DNA of 64,000 nucleotides from DASUAS01 sp963809795. GTDB lineage: Bacteria; Actinomycetota; Acidimicrobiia; IMCC26256; DASPTH01. The position numbers were made by a program, and so were the translations under genes. The notes under the pieces are model-generated. The model was not told the origin of the DNA and did not search any database. It worked only from the letters and a program-made list of their open reading frames with translations. The DNA is taken from contig CAWELN010000009.1 of assembly GCA_963809795.1 (NCBI GenBank), forward strand, positions 310,001 to 374,000. The letters run 5' to 3'. Position 1 is the first letter of the stretch. Every line of letters begins with the position of its first letter. Shown here piece after piece: positions 42,617 through 51,865 of this stretch.

Positions 42617-43512
42617 CAGCCGAACCGCTTCCTCGCCAGCCGCTCGGCGCGGACCACGAGGTTCTCGGCGCCGAGCCGCTTCGCCCACGCATCGAGCTCC
42701 GGCGTCGCGCCGCGCCATTCCCAGTCGTCGACCGCGCCCACGTCGGCGTTGGTGCGGAGGGTGGCGAGATCGAGGAAGAGCTCGGCCGCTTCACGCGCTT
42801 CGGCCAGCGTCGCCGCCAGCTTCGCCGCGCCGCGCACGTCGACCTCCCACGCCGTCACGTCGTCGGGGATGGCCGCGAGGTGCTCGTAGCGGGCGAGGAC
42901 GGTCGCGGTCGACTTCGCACCCCAGCCCGGGAGGCCCGGGAAGCCGTCGGCGCTGTCGCCCACGAGCGCCAGGTAGTCGGGGATCGAGCGTGGCCCCACA
43001 CCGAAGCGCTCCCGCACCGCGGCCTCGTCGAGCAGCTTCCCACCCTGACGGCGGTCGAGCTGCACGACGCGGGGGTCCTCCACGCACTGCCCGAGGTCCT
43101 TGTCGGGGGTGCAGATCAGCGCCCGCTTCACGCGGTCGTCGTCGCGGGCCAGCCGCGCGGCCGACGCCAGCGCGTCGTCGGCCTCGAGGTCGACCATGGC
43201 CCAGACCGTGACACCGAGCGCCCGGAGCCCGTCTTCCAGCAGCGGGAACTGGGCCAGCAGCTCGGGGTCCATGCCCGCGCTCGTCTTGTACCCGATCCAG
43301 AGGTCGTTGCGGAACGACTCGACGACGTGATCGGTGGCCACGCCCAGGTGCGTGGCCCCCTGCTCCAGCATCCCCATCACCGTCCCGAGGACACCGCGCA
43401 CCGCGGCGACCTCCATGCCGTCGGGATCGAGGTGTGAAGGGACCGCGAAGTGGTGCCGAAACAGCTCATATGTCCCGTCCACCAAGTGGACCTCGAACGG
43501 TGCGTCGGCCAT
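42616..43512 (-). CDS. 5'-3' exonuclease (PIN/H3TH, DNA polymerase I N-terminal domain type)
   Basis: 298 aa. Acidic PIN-like site residues (VHLVDGTYELFRHHF, DHVVESFRNDLW, EADDALASAARLA, CTPDKDLGQCV), then the H3TH region GDSADGFPGLPGWGAKSTATVLARY that binds double-stranded DNA. A stand-alone flap nuclease in addition to the PolA domain, common in actinobacteria; it likely acts in repair or Okazaki-fragment processing. ATG 43512 is preferred over an upstream GTG. Confidence 0.9.
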   Translation of the reverse strand: MADAPFEVHLVDGTYELFRHHFAVPSHLDPDGMEVAAVRGVLGTVMGMLEQGATHLGVATDHVVESFRNDLWIGYKTSAGMDPELLAQFPLLEDGLRALGVTVWAMVDLEADDALASAARLARDDDRVKRALICTPDKDLGQCVEDPRVVQLDRRQGGKLLDEAAVRERFGVGPRSIPDYLALVGDSADGFPGLPGWGAKSTATVLARYEHLAAIPDDVTAWEVDVRGAAKLAATLAEAREAAELFLDLATLRTNADVGAVDDWEWRGATPELDAWAKRLGAENLVVRAERLARKRFG

Positions 43513-43577
43513 CACCGGAGCCTCGCACACCTGAGAACGCGATGAGGCATGATGTCCCTACCGGCCAGTAGGCGGAC

Positions 43578-43590
43578 TACCCTCACAGCC
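43578..43590 (+). promoter_or_regulatory. leaderless promoter of the desaturase gene
   Basis: TACCCT (43578-43583), 7 nt, GTG at 43591. It fixes the start; the frame is open to 43549. Confidence 0.6.
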
Positions 43591-44499
43591 GTGGACGACG
43601 CCCCATTGCTCGCCGAGCTCGAGCCCACCGCGGTCAAGCTGCTCGAGCGCCATCTGAGCACGGCGAAGGAGTGGTTCCCACACGAGCTGGTGCCGTGGAG
43701 CCGCGGGCGCGACTTCGACGAGGGCGAACGTTGGGATCCTGCAGCTTCAAAATTGTGTGAGGGCGCGCGCAGCGCGTTGTTCCTGAACATCCTCACCGAG
43801 GACAACCTCCCGCACTACTACCGCGCCATCAACGAACACTTCGGCAACGACGGCGTCTGGGGCGAGTGGAACCGTCGCTGGACGGCGGAAGAGGGCCGGC
43901 ACGCGATCGTCATCCGTGACTACCTCGCGGTGACCCGCTCGATCGACATGCGCGAGCTCGAGCGGGCCCGCATGCGCCAGGTGTCGATGGGCATCGTGCC
44001 CAATCCCGACACCATCGCCGACGGCATCGTCTACGTCGCGCTGCAGGAGCTCGCCACGCGCATCTCGCACCGCAACACCGGCAAGCTGCTCAACGATCCC
44101 GAGGGCTTCGCGATCATGAGCCGCGTCGCGGCCGACGAGAACCTGCACCACCTCTTCTACCGCGACCTCGTCTCCGCCGCGCTCGAGATCGATCCGTCGG
44201 GCATGGTCGCGGCCATCGAGCGCCAGGTGCGGTCGTTCGAGATGCCCGGCGCGGGCATCGAAGACTTCAAGACGCACGCACGCGTCATCGCCGACGCCGG
44301 CGTCTACGACTTCGCCTCGCACCACGACCAGATCCTCATTCCGGTCGTGTTCAAGCACTGGCGCATCGAGCAGCTGCAGAACCTCAAGGCGGCGGCCGAG
44401 CTGGCACGTGAGCGCCTCGTGAAGCACGTCGAGAAGGTCGGCAACGTCGCCAAGCGCATGAAGTCGCGGCTGGCGCCGCGTCCCGCCGCCATCGTCTGA
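43591..44499 (+). CDS. desA: acyl-ACP desaturase (DesA family, di-iron)
   Basis: 302 aa. Soluble ferritin-like di-iron oxygenase. Iron ligands are in TEDNLPHYYRAI, AEEGRHAIVIRDY and ADENLHHLFYRD, the ExxH-type pairs of DesA/plant stearoyl-ACP desaturases. It inserts a double bond in acyl-ACP. An electron donor such as the ferredoxin at 4598 is possible but unproven. Divergent from the exonuclease gene. Confidence 0.93.
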   Translation: MDDAPLLAELEPTAVKLLERHLSTAKEWFPHELVPWSRGRDFDEGERWDPAASKLCEGARSALFLNILTEDNLPHYYRAINEHFGNDGVWGEWNRRWTAEEGRHAIVIRDYLAVTRSIDMRELERARMRQVSMGIVPNPDTIADGIVYVALQELATRISHRNTGKLLNDPEGFAIMSRVAADENLHHLFYRDLVSAALEIDPSGMVAAIERQVRSFEMPGAGIEDFKTHARVIADAGVYDFASHHDQILIPVVFKHWRIEQLQNLKAAAELARERLVKHVEKVGNVAKRMKSRLAPRPAAIV

Positions 44500-44502
44500 C
44501 GC

Positions 44503-44734
44503 TCAAGCGAGACGATCGCGCTCGCGGAGCGCGTGGCCCTCGAACTGCACGAGCCCGCGCTCGACGATCCGGTCGTGTGCCCACGCCATCGCCGGCCGCG
44601 ACGCCCTCCAGGTCGAACTCGCGCAACCAGGGCCACCACGAGCAGTACTGCTCGGTGCGGGAGAGCGTCGCCCACAGCTCCTGCGGGCTCACGCCGAAGT
44701 GCCACGACCGGTCGAAGCGGAACGGCGACGGCAC
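44503..44734 (-). pseudogene. SRPBCC-domain protein remnant with an internal deletion
   Basis: Starting at GTG 44734 the first 45 codons read as an intact START/SRPBCC start (RFDRSWHFGVSPQELWATLSRTEQYCSWWPWLREFDLEG). After that the frame becomes Arg-rich noise. A second, different frame gives a convincing C-terminal helix, MAWAHDRIVERGLVQFEGHALR, ending at TGA 44503-44505. A normal family member is about 150 aa, so roughly 70-80 codons of the middle appear deleted, not just frameshifted. Probably a non-functional relic. Confidence 0.6.
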
Positions 44735-44755
44735 CGGACCAGCTTCCCCGGCGAC

Positions 44756-45697
44756 TCAGGCGGGTGCGAGCAGGGCGTCGGCCGCGCCCTCGTCGGGCAT
44801 GGACGCGGGCGTGTGTTCGTACATCCCCAGGAAGAGCATCAGCGTCGCGCTCCACACCGCGGTCGCGCCGGCCACGTGCACGCCGACGAGGAACGCGGGG
44901 ATGTCGTTGAAGTACTGGATGTAGCCGATCGCGCCCTGCACGACGAGGAGCACGAGCAGCAGCGTCACCCGTTGGTGGATCCCGCGTGGTGCGCGATCGC
45001 GGCGTAGCAACCACAGCATCGTGAGCACCGCGGCGAGGAAGATCCAGACCATCCCGCTGTGCACGCGCGCCGCGGTCTCGAGCTTCAGGTCGAGACGGGC
45101 GACGTCCTGGTGCTTGCCGCCTCCGCTGTGCGGACCGGCTCCGGTCACGATCGTGCCGGTGAAGAGCACCAACGTGGCCAGACCGACGAGCACGCGACCC
45201 AGGACCACCGTGCGATGGCTCACCACGGTGTGGGCGGGCCCGTCGGGTTGGCCGGATCGTCGTACGAGGACGAGCGCGTCGCTGAGCAGGAGGATCGACA
45301 CCAGGAAGTGCGCCATCACGAACTGCGGCTTGAGGTCGAACGCGACCGTGAGCTGGCCCAGGATCGCCTGCACGAAGACGCCGGCCACCAGGCCCCAGGA
45401 CAGCCAGAGCAGGTCCCGCCGCTTCGGGACCCGGAGCAGGCTGCCGAGCACCGCGAGGATGACGGCGACCGACACGAGGCCGGTGAAGAGCCGGTTGAGG
45501 TGCTCGATGGTGGCGTGCCCGTTCGACGGGCCGTGCGCCTGGAGCTGGCTCTTCGGGCAGCTCACGCCCACCGGACACGCGAGACCCGAGTTGCTCAGAC
45601 GCACGGCGGCGCCGGTGACGATGATGATCGCCAGCAGCACCGCGGCCACGATCGTGACCCGCCGGTACGCGATCGGGCTCAGGTGCGGCACCCGCAT
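44756..45697 (-). CDS. ctaA: heme A synthase CtaA (COX15)
   Basis: 313 aa. Eight membrane helices oxidise heme O to heme A for cytochrome oxidase. N-terminal RRVTIVAAVLLAIIIVTGAAVRLSNSGLACP with the redox cysteine pair region (LACPVGVSCPKS), heme-ligand His in TIEHLNRLF, HFLVS and a second set in VHSGMVW and VGVHVAGA. TACGAT is 9 nt upstream of the ATG. Together with ctaB it implies an aa3-type oxidase encoded elsewhere. Confidence 0.95.
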   Translation of the reverse strand: MRVPHLSPIAYRRVTIVAAVLLAIIIVTGAAVRLSNSGLACPVGVSCPKSQLQAHGPSNGHATIEHLNRLFTGLVSVAVILAVLGSLLRVPKRRDLLWLSWGLVAGVFVQAILGQLTVAFDLKPQFVMAHFLVSILLLSDALVLVRRSGQPDGPAHTVVSHRTVVLGRVLVGLATLVLFTGTIVTGAGPHSGGGKHQDVARLDLKLETAARVHSGMVWIFLAAVLTMLWLLRRDRAPRGIHQRVTLLLVLLVVQGAIGYIQYFNDIPAFLVGVHVAGATAVWSATLMLFLGMYEHTPASMPDEGAADALLAPA

Positions 45698-45796
45698 ACC
45701 GCGCCGATCGTAGGTGGTCGCCCTCCCCGTCGAGCATCCGGCAGTTGACCCCCGTCTACGACGGACTTCTGACGGATGTTCGCCAGGGAGCGGGCG

Positions 45797-47662
<1,866 letters not shown>

Positions 47663-47729
47663 GAGGGCCTTTCGGAGCGGACCGCCGCGGGGGGAACCGG
47701 GCCGGCGAACCTTGCAGTCTACCCGTCGG

Positions 47730-48155
47730 TCAGCCGGGTGTGGGGTCCGCCCGGCGGATGCCACCCACGAAGCGCGCCACGATCGCGGTGACGCACGCCA
47801 GCAGGATCGCCGCCACCACACCGGGCAGCACCACGACGATCAGCGAGCCGACGACCTGGTCCTCGGTCCGCAGGTCGCTGCTGTTGTACCCGAAGATCAC
47901 CAGCACGAGGAACGGCACCGCGCCGACGACGGCGGCGAGGACGCCGGGCCAGGCCCGACGGGTGAGCCACGCCGCCACCACCGCCCCCAGCACCAGGCCG
48001 GCACCGCCACCGACCGCCCACAGCACCGGCGGGGCCACCGTCTGGCTCCCGGGACCGTTGATGCTCGAGTCCAGCGCGGCCGCGAGGGTCGTGAGGAGGA
48101 GGCTGGCCACCACGGCGATCGCCGTCCCCAGCCACATCGCACGCTCGTCGCTCAC
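47730..48155 (-). CDS. four-helix integral membrane protein, unknown
   Basis: 141 aa with four hydrophobic segments: WLGTAIAVVASLLLTTLAAAL, VAPPVLWAVGGGAGLVLGAVVAAWL, GVLAAVVGAVPFLVLVIFGYN and LIVVVLPGVVAAILLACVTAIVA. No family recognised. GTG 48153-48155 lies 7 nt after TATTCT (48163-48168, minus strand), which overlaps the start region of the divergent HD gene. Confidence 0.7.
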   Translation of the reverse strand: MSDERAMWLGTAIAVVASLLLTTLAAALDSSINGPGSQTVAPPVLWAVGGGAGLVLGAVVAAWLTRRAWPGVLAAVVGAVPFLVLVIFGYNSSDLRTEDQVVGSLIVVVLPGVVAAILLACVTAIVARFVGGIRRADPTPG

Positions 48156-48168
48156 GTGGGGAAGAATA
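48156..48168 (-). promoter_or_regulatory. leaderless promoter of the four-helix membrane protein gene
   Basis: TATTCT (48163-48168, minus strand), 7 nt, GTG at 48155. A partly overlapping AAGAAT may serve the divergent gene at 48174. Confidence 0.5.
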
Positions 48169-48173
48169 GGGGC

Positions 48174-48731
48174 ATGACCCAGACAACCGGGACCTTCACC
48201 CGCATGGACGAGTCCACCGACGAACAATGGGGCGTGATCCTCCAGGAGACGTTCGCGCACCAGGACCGCGTGGCCGAATCGGTGCTGGGCATGCTGCGCA
48301 GCCTGGCCGGCATCACCGACGGGTTCGCGGTCGACCAGCTCACCCACTCGTTGCAGACCGCCACCCTGGCCGAGCGGGCCGGCGCCGACGACGAGCTGGT
48401 GGTCGCCGCGCTCTGCCACGACATCGGCAAGGCGGTGAGCGTGCTCAACCACCCGCGGATCTCGGCCGAGATCCTGCGGCCGTACGTGAGCGACGACGTC
48501 CATTGGACGATCCAGGTCCACCAGGACTTCCAGGGCCGTCACTACTACGCGCACCTCGGCGCCGACCCCAACGCGCGTGATCAGCATCGCGGGCACGCGG
48601 CGTACGCGCTCGCCGAGCGCTTCGCCGACGAGTGGGACCAGCGCGCCTTCGATCCCGCCTACGACACGCTCCCGCTCGAGCACTTCGAGCCCCGCGTGCG
48701 CGCGGTCTTCGGGTCGCCCAAGTCGTTCTGA
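48174..48731 (+). CDS. HD-domain protein, PhnZ/inositol-oxygenase-like
   Basis: 185 aa. HD-type metal ligands: LTHSLQTATLAERAG, CHDIGKAVSVLNHPRISAEIL and VHQDFQGRHYYAHLG, with a late RAFDPAYDTLPLEHFEP region. The HD/His spacing is more like the mixed-valent di-iron oxygenases (PhnZ, MIOX) than like nucleotide phosphohydrolases, but the substrate is unknown. A PIG-L gene follows immediately. Confidence 0.65.
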   Translation: MTQTTGTFTRMDESTDEQWGVILQETFAHQDRVAESVLGMLRSLAGITDGFAVDQLTHSLQTATLAERAGADDELVVAALCHDIGKAVSVLNHPRISAEILRPYVSDDVHWTIQVHQDFQGRHYYAHLGADPNARDQHRGHAAYALAERFADEWDQRAFDPAYDTLPLEHFEPRVRAVFGSPKSF

Positions 48732-48739
48732 GCACGCCG

Positions 48740-49441
48740 TTGGAGCCCTTCCCGGACGACTGGTCGCGCGCGCTCTGCATCGTCGCCCACCCCGACGACC
48801 TCGAGTACGGCGCGGCCGGTGCCATCGCCCGCTGGACCGCGGCGGGCAAGCAGGTCGTGTACCTGTTGGTCACGCGCGGTGAAGCCGGCATCGACGGCAT
48901 GACGCCGGCCGAGGCCGGACCGCTGCGGGAGGCCGAGGAGCGCGCCAGCGCGGCCGTGGTCGGCGTCGAGACGGTGGAGTTCCTCCACGGTCACGTCGAC
49001 GGCGTGGTGGAGTACGGGTTGCCGCTCCGGCGCGATCTCGCGGCCGCGATCCGGCGGCACCAGCCCGACCTCGTCGTGTCGACGAACTACCGGGAGACGT
49101 GGGGTGGCCGGAGCTTCAACATGGCCGACCACCGGCACGTCGGCCTGGCCGCGCTCGACGCGTCGCGTGACGCCGGCAACCGCTGGATCTTCTCCGACGC
49201 CGGTGACCCGTGGGGAGCGGCGCGCCGGGTCGCGCTGGGTGGGTCCCCGCAACCCACGCACTTCGTCGACCTCGGCGATGCGATCGAGCTCGGCATCGCC
49301 AGCCTGCGGGAGCACGCGGCGTACATCGCCGGCCTCGGCTACGACTTCGACCCCGATGCGTTCCTGCGGGGCGCGGCGCGCGACGCGGGCGCGCAGTGCG
49401 GCTGCGAGTACGCGGCGACGTTCGAGCTCTACGAGCTCTGA
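48740..49441 (+). CDS. PIG-L/LmbE-family deacetylase
   Basis: About 233 aa. Zinc site: AHPDDLEYG near the N-terminus and a second His in FNMADHRHVGLAALD, the hallmarks of N-acetylglucosaminyl deacetylases such as MshB/Mca. Length is short for MshB (about 290-300 aa). A TTG at 48740 is the only nearby start in frame after the HD stop, so the start is tentative. It ends 13 bp inside the convergent mtnP-like gene. Confidence 0.8.
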   Translation: MEPFPDDWSRALCIVAHPDDLEYGAAGAIARWTAAGKQVVYLLVTRGEAGIDGMTPAEAGPLREAEERASAAVVGVETVEFLHGHVDGVVEYGLPLRRDLAAAIRRHQPDLVVSTNYRETWGGRSFNMADHRHVGLAALDASRDAGNRWIFSDAGDPWGAARRVALGGSPQPTHFVDLGDAIELGIASLREHAAYIAGLGYDFDPDAFLRGAARDAGAQCGCEYAATFELYEL

Positions 49442-50146
49442 GCCGCCAGCGACGGCACGATCGCGTCGAGCACCTTCGCCAGGTCGCCCTGCGTGAGCGT
49501 CGCGGCCGGCCGCGAGCTCACGCCCGGTCAGCGGCCCGCTGCGCAAGCCGCTGGCGAGGTTGTCGACCACGCACACCGACGCGTAGGCGAGCCCGAGCTC
49601 CCCCGCCACCACGCACTCCGACGCCATGGTCATCCCGACCACGTCGGCATGGTGGGCGAACACGCGGATCTCGGCCGCGGTCTCGAGCCGGGGCCCGGTC
49701 GCCTGCCAGTACACGCCGCCGTCGTGCAGCGGGACCTCGGTGCCGGAGCGCCAGGCGTCGAGGATGCGGGCGCGCCACGCGGCGTCGAACCCGGGCACGC
49801 GGTGGCCGCGCTCGTCGGTGAAGGTGCTCGGTGTCGGGCCCAACGCGACGAAGTCGTCGGCCAGGACGAACGTGCCGATGCCGAACGACGTGCGCAGCGA
49901 GCCGCTCGAGTTGATGGCGAGGATGCGGTCGCAGCCGAGGGCGACGAGCGCCCGGAGATTGGCGACGTGGTCGACGAGGTGCGGCGCGGTGTACCCGCCC
50001 CAGCCGTGGCGCTGCAGCAGGTACGCGTCGCCGAGGTCGCGCACGACGACGGCGCGCGTGCCGTCGTCGACGGTCAGCTCCGGCGCGTCGGCGCCGATGT
50101 CGCTCCCGATCAGGCTGGTGCCGCCGACGACGGCGAGACCGCTCAC
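49429..50146 (-). CDS. MTA/purine nucleoside phosphorylase family (MtnP-like), frameshifted near the end
   Basis: Corrected length 238 aa. AVVGGTSL phosphate loop, VTVDDGTR, RILAINSSGSLR, QATGPRLETAAEIRVFAHHADVVGMTMASE, VCVVDNLASGL are typical of the PNP_UDP_1/MtnP family, which phosphorolyse methylthioadenosine or methylthioinosine. An extra G near 49501 breaks the frame; dropping it gives RTLTQGDLAKVLDAIVPSLAAQ to TAG at 49429. GTG start overlaps the end of the upstream gene (GTGA). It overlaps the end of the PIG-L gene tail-to-tail. Confidence 0.85.
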
Positions 50147-50736
50147 GTCAGATCGGCCGCGAAGTCGGCCAGCGCCGCGACCAGCGCCTCGGTGTGCGCG
50201 CGGTGCAGGTCACCGCGCTCGCCCCGGCCGTAGGGGCCGATCGCCCGCACCGGGTGGGGCAACTCGACCTGCACCCCGCGCGCGGCGCGGTTCACGGGAT
50301 TGCGGGGGTCGAGCCCGCGCAGCCGGCGCGGGATGTGGTCGAGCTCGTCGATCACGACGTAGTCGGGCAGTGCGACGCGCAGGCGCGTCGCCAGCTCGGC
50401 GGCCAGGACCCGGTCGCCGCCCCCGACGAGCAGTGCGCTGTGGAGCTCGTCGTGACCCCAGTAGCCGTGCACCGACACCACCACCTCCACGTGCTCGAGG
50501 AACCCGGCGAGCAACGGCGCGTGTGCGGGATCGTTCTCGTGCGACGGCACGTGGTGCTTGAGGTCGTCGGGCTGCACGATCGCGTAGCACGACGCTCCCG
50601 AGCGCCGGGCCGCCTCCCGCGCGATCTCGGCGGTGCCGGGCTCGAGCCCCCCGTGCAGAGCCAGGAACCCCACCGGCGAGGCGAGCACCTGCTCCTCGAC
50701 CACGTCCGGATGGGCGAGGAGGTCGACGAAAGCCAC
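50143..50736 (-). CDS. poly-gamma-glutamate hydrolase-like protein
   Basis: 197 aa. FLALHGGLEPGTAEIA, CYAIVQPDDLKHHVPSHENDPA, VVSVHGYWG and LLVGGGDRVL match the phage/Bacillus PghP family of zinc-dependent poly-gamma-glutamate hydrolases (DUF867), with His/Glu ligands visible. It has no signal peptide, so its role in this genome is unclear. GTG 50736 lies 6 nt after TACCGT, excluding longer starts. Coupled to the mtnP-like gene. Confidence 0.75.
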   Translation of the reverse strand: MAFVDLLAHPDVVEEQVLASPVGFLALHGGLEPGTAEIAREAARRSGASCYAIVQPDDLKHHVPSHENDPAHAPLLAGFLEHVEVVVSVHGYWGHDELHSALLVGGGDRVLAAELATRLRVALPDYVVIDELDHIPRRLRGLDPRNPVNRAARGVQVELPHPVRAIGPYGRGERGDLHRAHTEALVAALADFAADLT

Positions 50737-50748
50737 CCGACGACGGTA
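50737..50748 (-). promoter_or_regulatory. leaderless promoter of the PghP-like gene
   Basis: TACCGT (50743-50748, minus strand), 6 nt, GTG at 50736. Confidence 0.55.
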
Positions 50749-50762
50749 CCCCTGAGCCTGCT

Positions 50763-50806
50763 CGCCGGGAGTCCCGGACCCTGTCCGCCGGGAGTCCCGG
50801 ACCCTG
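50763..50806 (+). repeat. repeat family B, two 21-bp units
   Basis: CGCCGGGAGTCCCGGACCCTG occurs at 50763-50783 and 50786-50806 (period 23). Its reverse complement resembles the 24-bp units at 51673-51744, so family-B repeats flank the CAT-like gene in inverted orientation. Confidence 0.7.
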
Positions 50807-50825
50807 CACGAGAGGGCGGTCTGTG

Positions 50826-50839
50826 TAGCATCCGCGCCC
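50826..50839 (+). promoter_or_regulatory. leaderless promoter of the CAT-like acyltransferase gene
   Basis: TAGCAT (50826-50831), 8 nt, ATG at 50840. Confidence 0.6.
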
Positions 50840-51799
50840 ATGCTCTGGCGACGCGCCGACGGCGACCTGGTGCGGGACCTCCCGCCGACCAAGGGGATCG
50901 TGCCGTACCTCATGCGGGGGCGGAACGAGTCGGCCGTCTACTTCGAGCAGCAGATCGCGATGCGCCACGCCGACGCCTACGTCCGCGAGTTCAACGTGGC
51001 GCACCCCGACACGCCGATCACGGTCCAGCACCTCCTCATGTGGGCGATCGTGCAGGTGCTCGACGCGTACCCCACGATGAACCGCTTCGTCGTCGGCGGT
51101 CGGCTCTATCAGCGCCGCGGCATCTGGTTCACGTACTCGGCGAAGCAGAGCCTGAAGGGCAAGTCGCCGCTGATCGTGCTGAAGCGCCGCTTCGACCCGA
51201 ACGAGCCGTTCGGGGACATGGTCCGCTCCATGCAGGACCAGCTCCGGGAGGACCGGTACGGCGACAGCATCAGCCCGTCCGATGCCGAGGCCGCGCTCAT
51301 CCTCAAGTTCCCCGGTGTCGTCCGGCGGCTCATCCTCGCCGTCGGGCGCGTCGGCGACGCCTTCGGGCTGCTCCCCGCGTCGATGATCGAGCACGACCCG
51401 ATGTACGCCAGCGTCTTCTTCGCCAACCTGGCCAGCATCGGGATGGACGCCTGCTACCACCACCTGTACGAGTACGGCAGCATCGGCATCTTCGGCGTGA
51501 TCGGCCGGCCGGTCACCGATCCCGGCTCCCCCACCAGTGGCCCCGATCGCCGGCGGACCATGACCCTCCGGTGGACGTTCGACGAGCGCTGCGAGGACGG
51601 CCTGGTGGCGGGCTACGCCCTCAAGCGGGCCAAGCAGATCCTCGAGGACCCCCTCGGCTCGGGGCTGCCCCGCCCGGGGTCCGGGAGCCTGCCCGGCCCG
51701 GGGTCCGGGAGCCTGCCCGGCCCGGGGTCCGGGAGCCTGCCCCCAGCGCCGACACCGGAACCGGCTGCATTCCCCACGGAGAGCGCGGGTTCCTCGTAG
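50840..51799 (+). CDS. CAT/E2-like acyltransferase domain protein with a repeat-encoded tail
   Basis: 319 aa. The body (1 to about 270) looks like the chloramphenicol-acetyltransferase/2-oxoacid-dehydrogenase E2 catalytic fold: GIVPYLMRGRNESAVYFEQQIA, LLMWAIVQVLDAYPTMNR, FFANLASIGMDACYHHLYEYG, with late MTLRWTFDERCEDGLVAGY, although the usual HxxxD is altered to FDERCEDG. There is no lipoyl domain. After about residue 273, an in-frame 24-bp repeat adds three PGSGSLPG-type units, then a Pro/Ala tail. With the oxoamine synthase next door it may act in lipid or amide synthesis. Confidence 0.65.
   Translation: MLWRRADGDLVRDLPPTKGIVPYLMRGRNESAVYFEQQIAMRHADAYVREFNVAHPDTPITVQHLLMWAIVQVLDAYPTMNRFVVGGRLYQRRGIWFTYSAKQSLKGKSPLIVLKRRFDPNEPFGDMVRSMQDQLREDRYGDSISPSDAEAALILKFPGVVRRLILAVGRVGDAFGLLPASMIEHDPMYASVFFANLASIGMDACYHHLYEYGSIGIFGVIGRPVTDPGSPTSGPDRRRTMTLRWTFDERCEDGLVAGYALKRAKQILEDPLGSGLPRPGSGSLPGPGSGSLPGPGSGSLPPAPTPEPAAFPTESAGSS
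51673..51744 (+). repeat. three in-frame 24-bp units of repeat family B
   Basis: Units start at 51673, 51697 and 51721 (CCCGGGGTCCGGGAGCCTGC and so on). The period of 24 bp equals 8 codons, giving a PGSGSLPG repeat in the protein tail. Inverted relative to the copies at 50763. Confidence 0.85.
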
Positions 51800-51816
51800 A
51801 CTCCCGACCCGACCGG

Positions 51817-51828
51817 TACGCTGGCCGG
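51817..51828 (+). promoter_or_regulatory. leaderless promoter upstream of the oxoamine synthase gene
   Basis: TACGCT (51817-51822), 6 nt, ATG at 51829. That ATG opens a 9-codon ORF rather than the synthase itself. Confidence 0.5.
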
Positions 51829-51858
51829 ATGCCGGGGGCGAAGGGAAGGTTGGGGTGA
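51829..51858 (+). CDS. nine-codon upstream ORF (MPGAKGRLG)
   Basis: ATG CCG GGG GCG AAG GGA AGG TTG GGG TGA. It begins exactly at the predicted transcription start and ends 7 nt before the GTG of the oxoamine synthase. A leaderless micro-ORF could couple translation to the next gene or regulate it. No amino-acid run suggests classical attenuation. Confidence 0.35.
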   Translation: MPGAKGRLG

Positions 51859-51865
51859 GTCTCGG

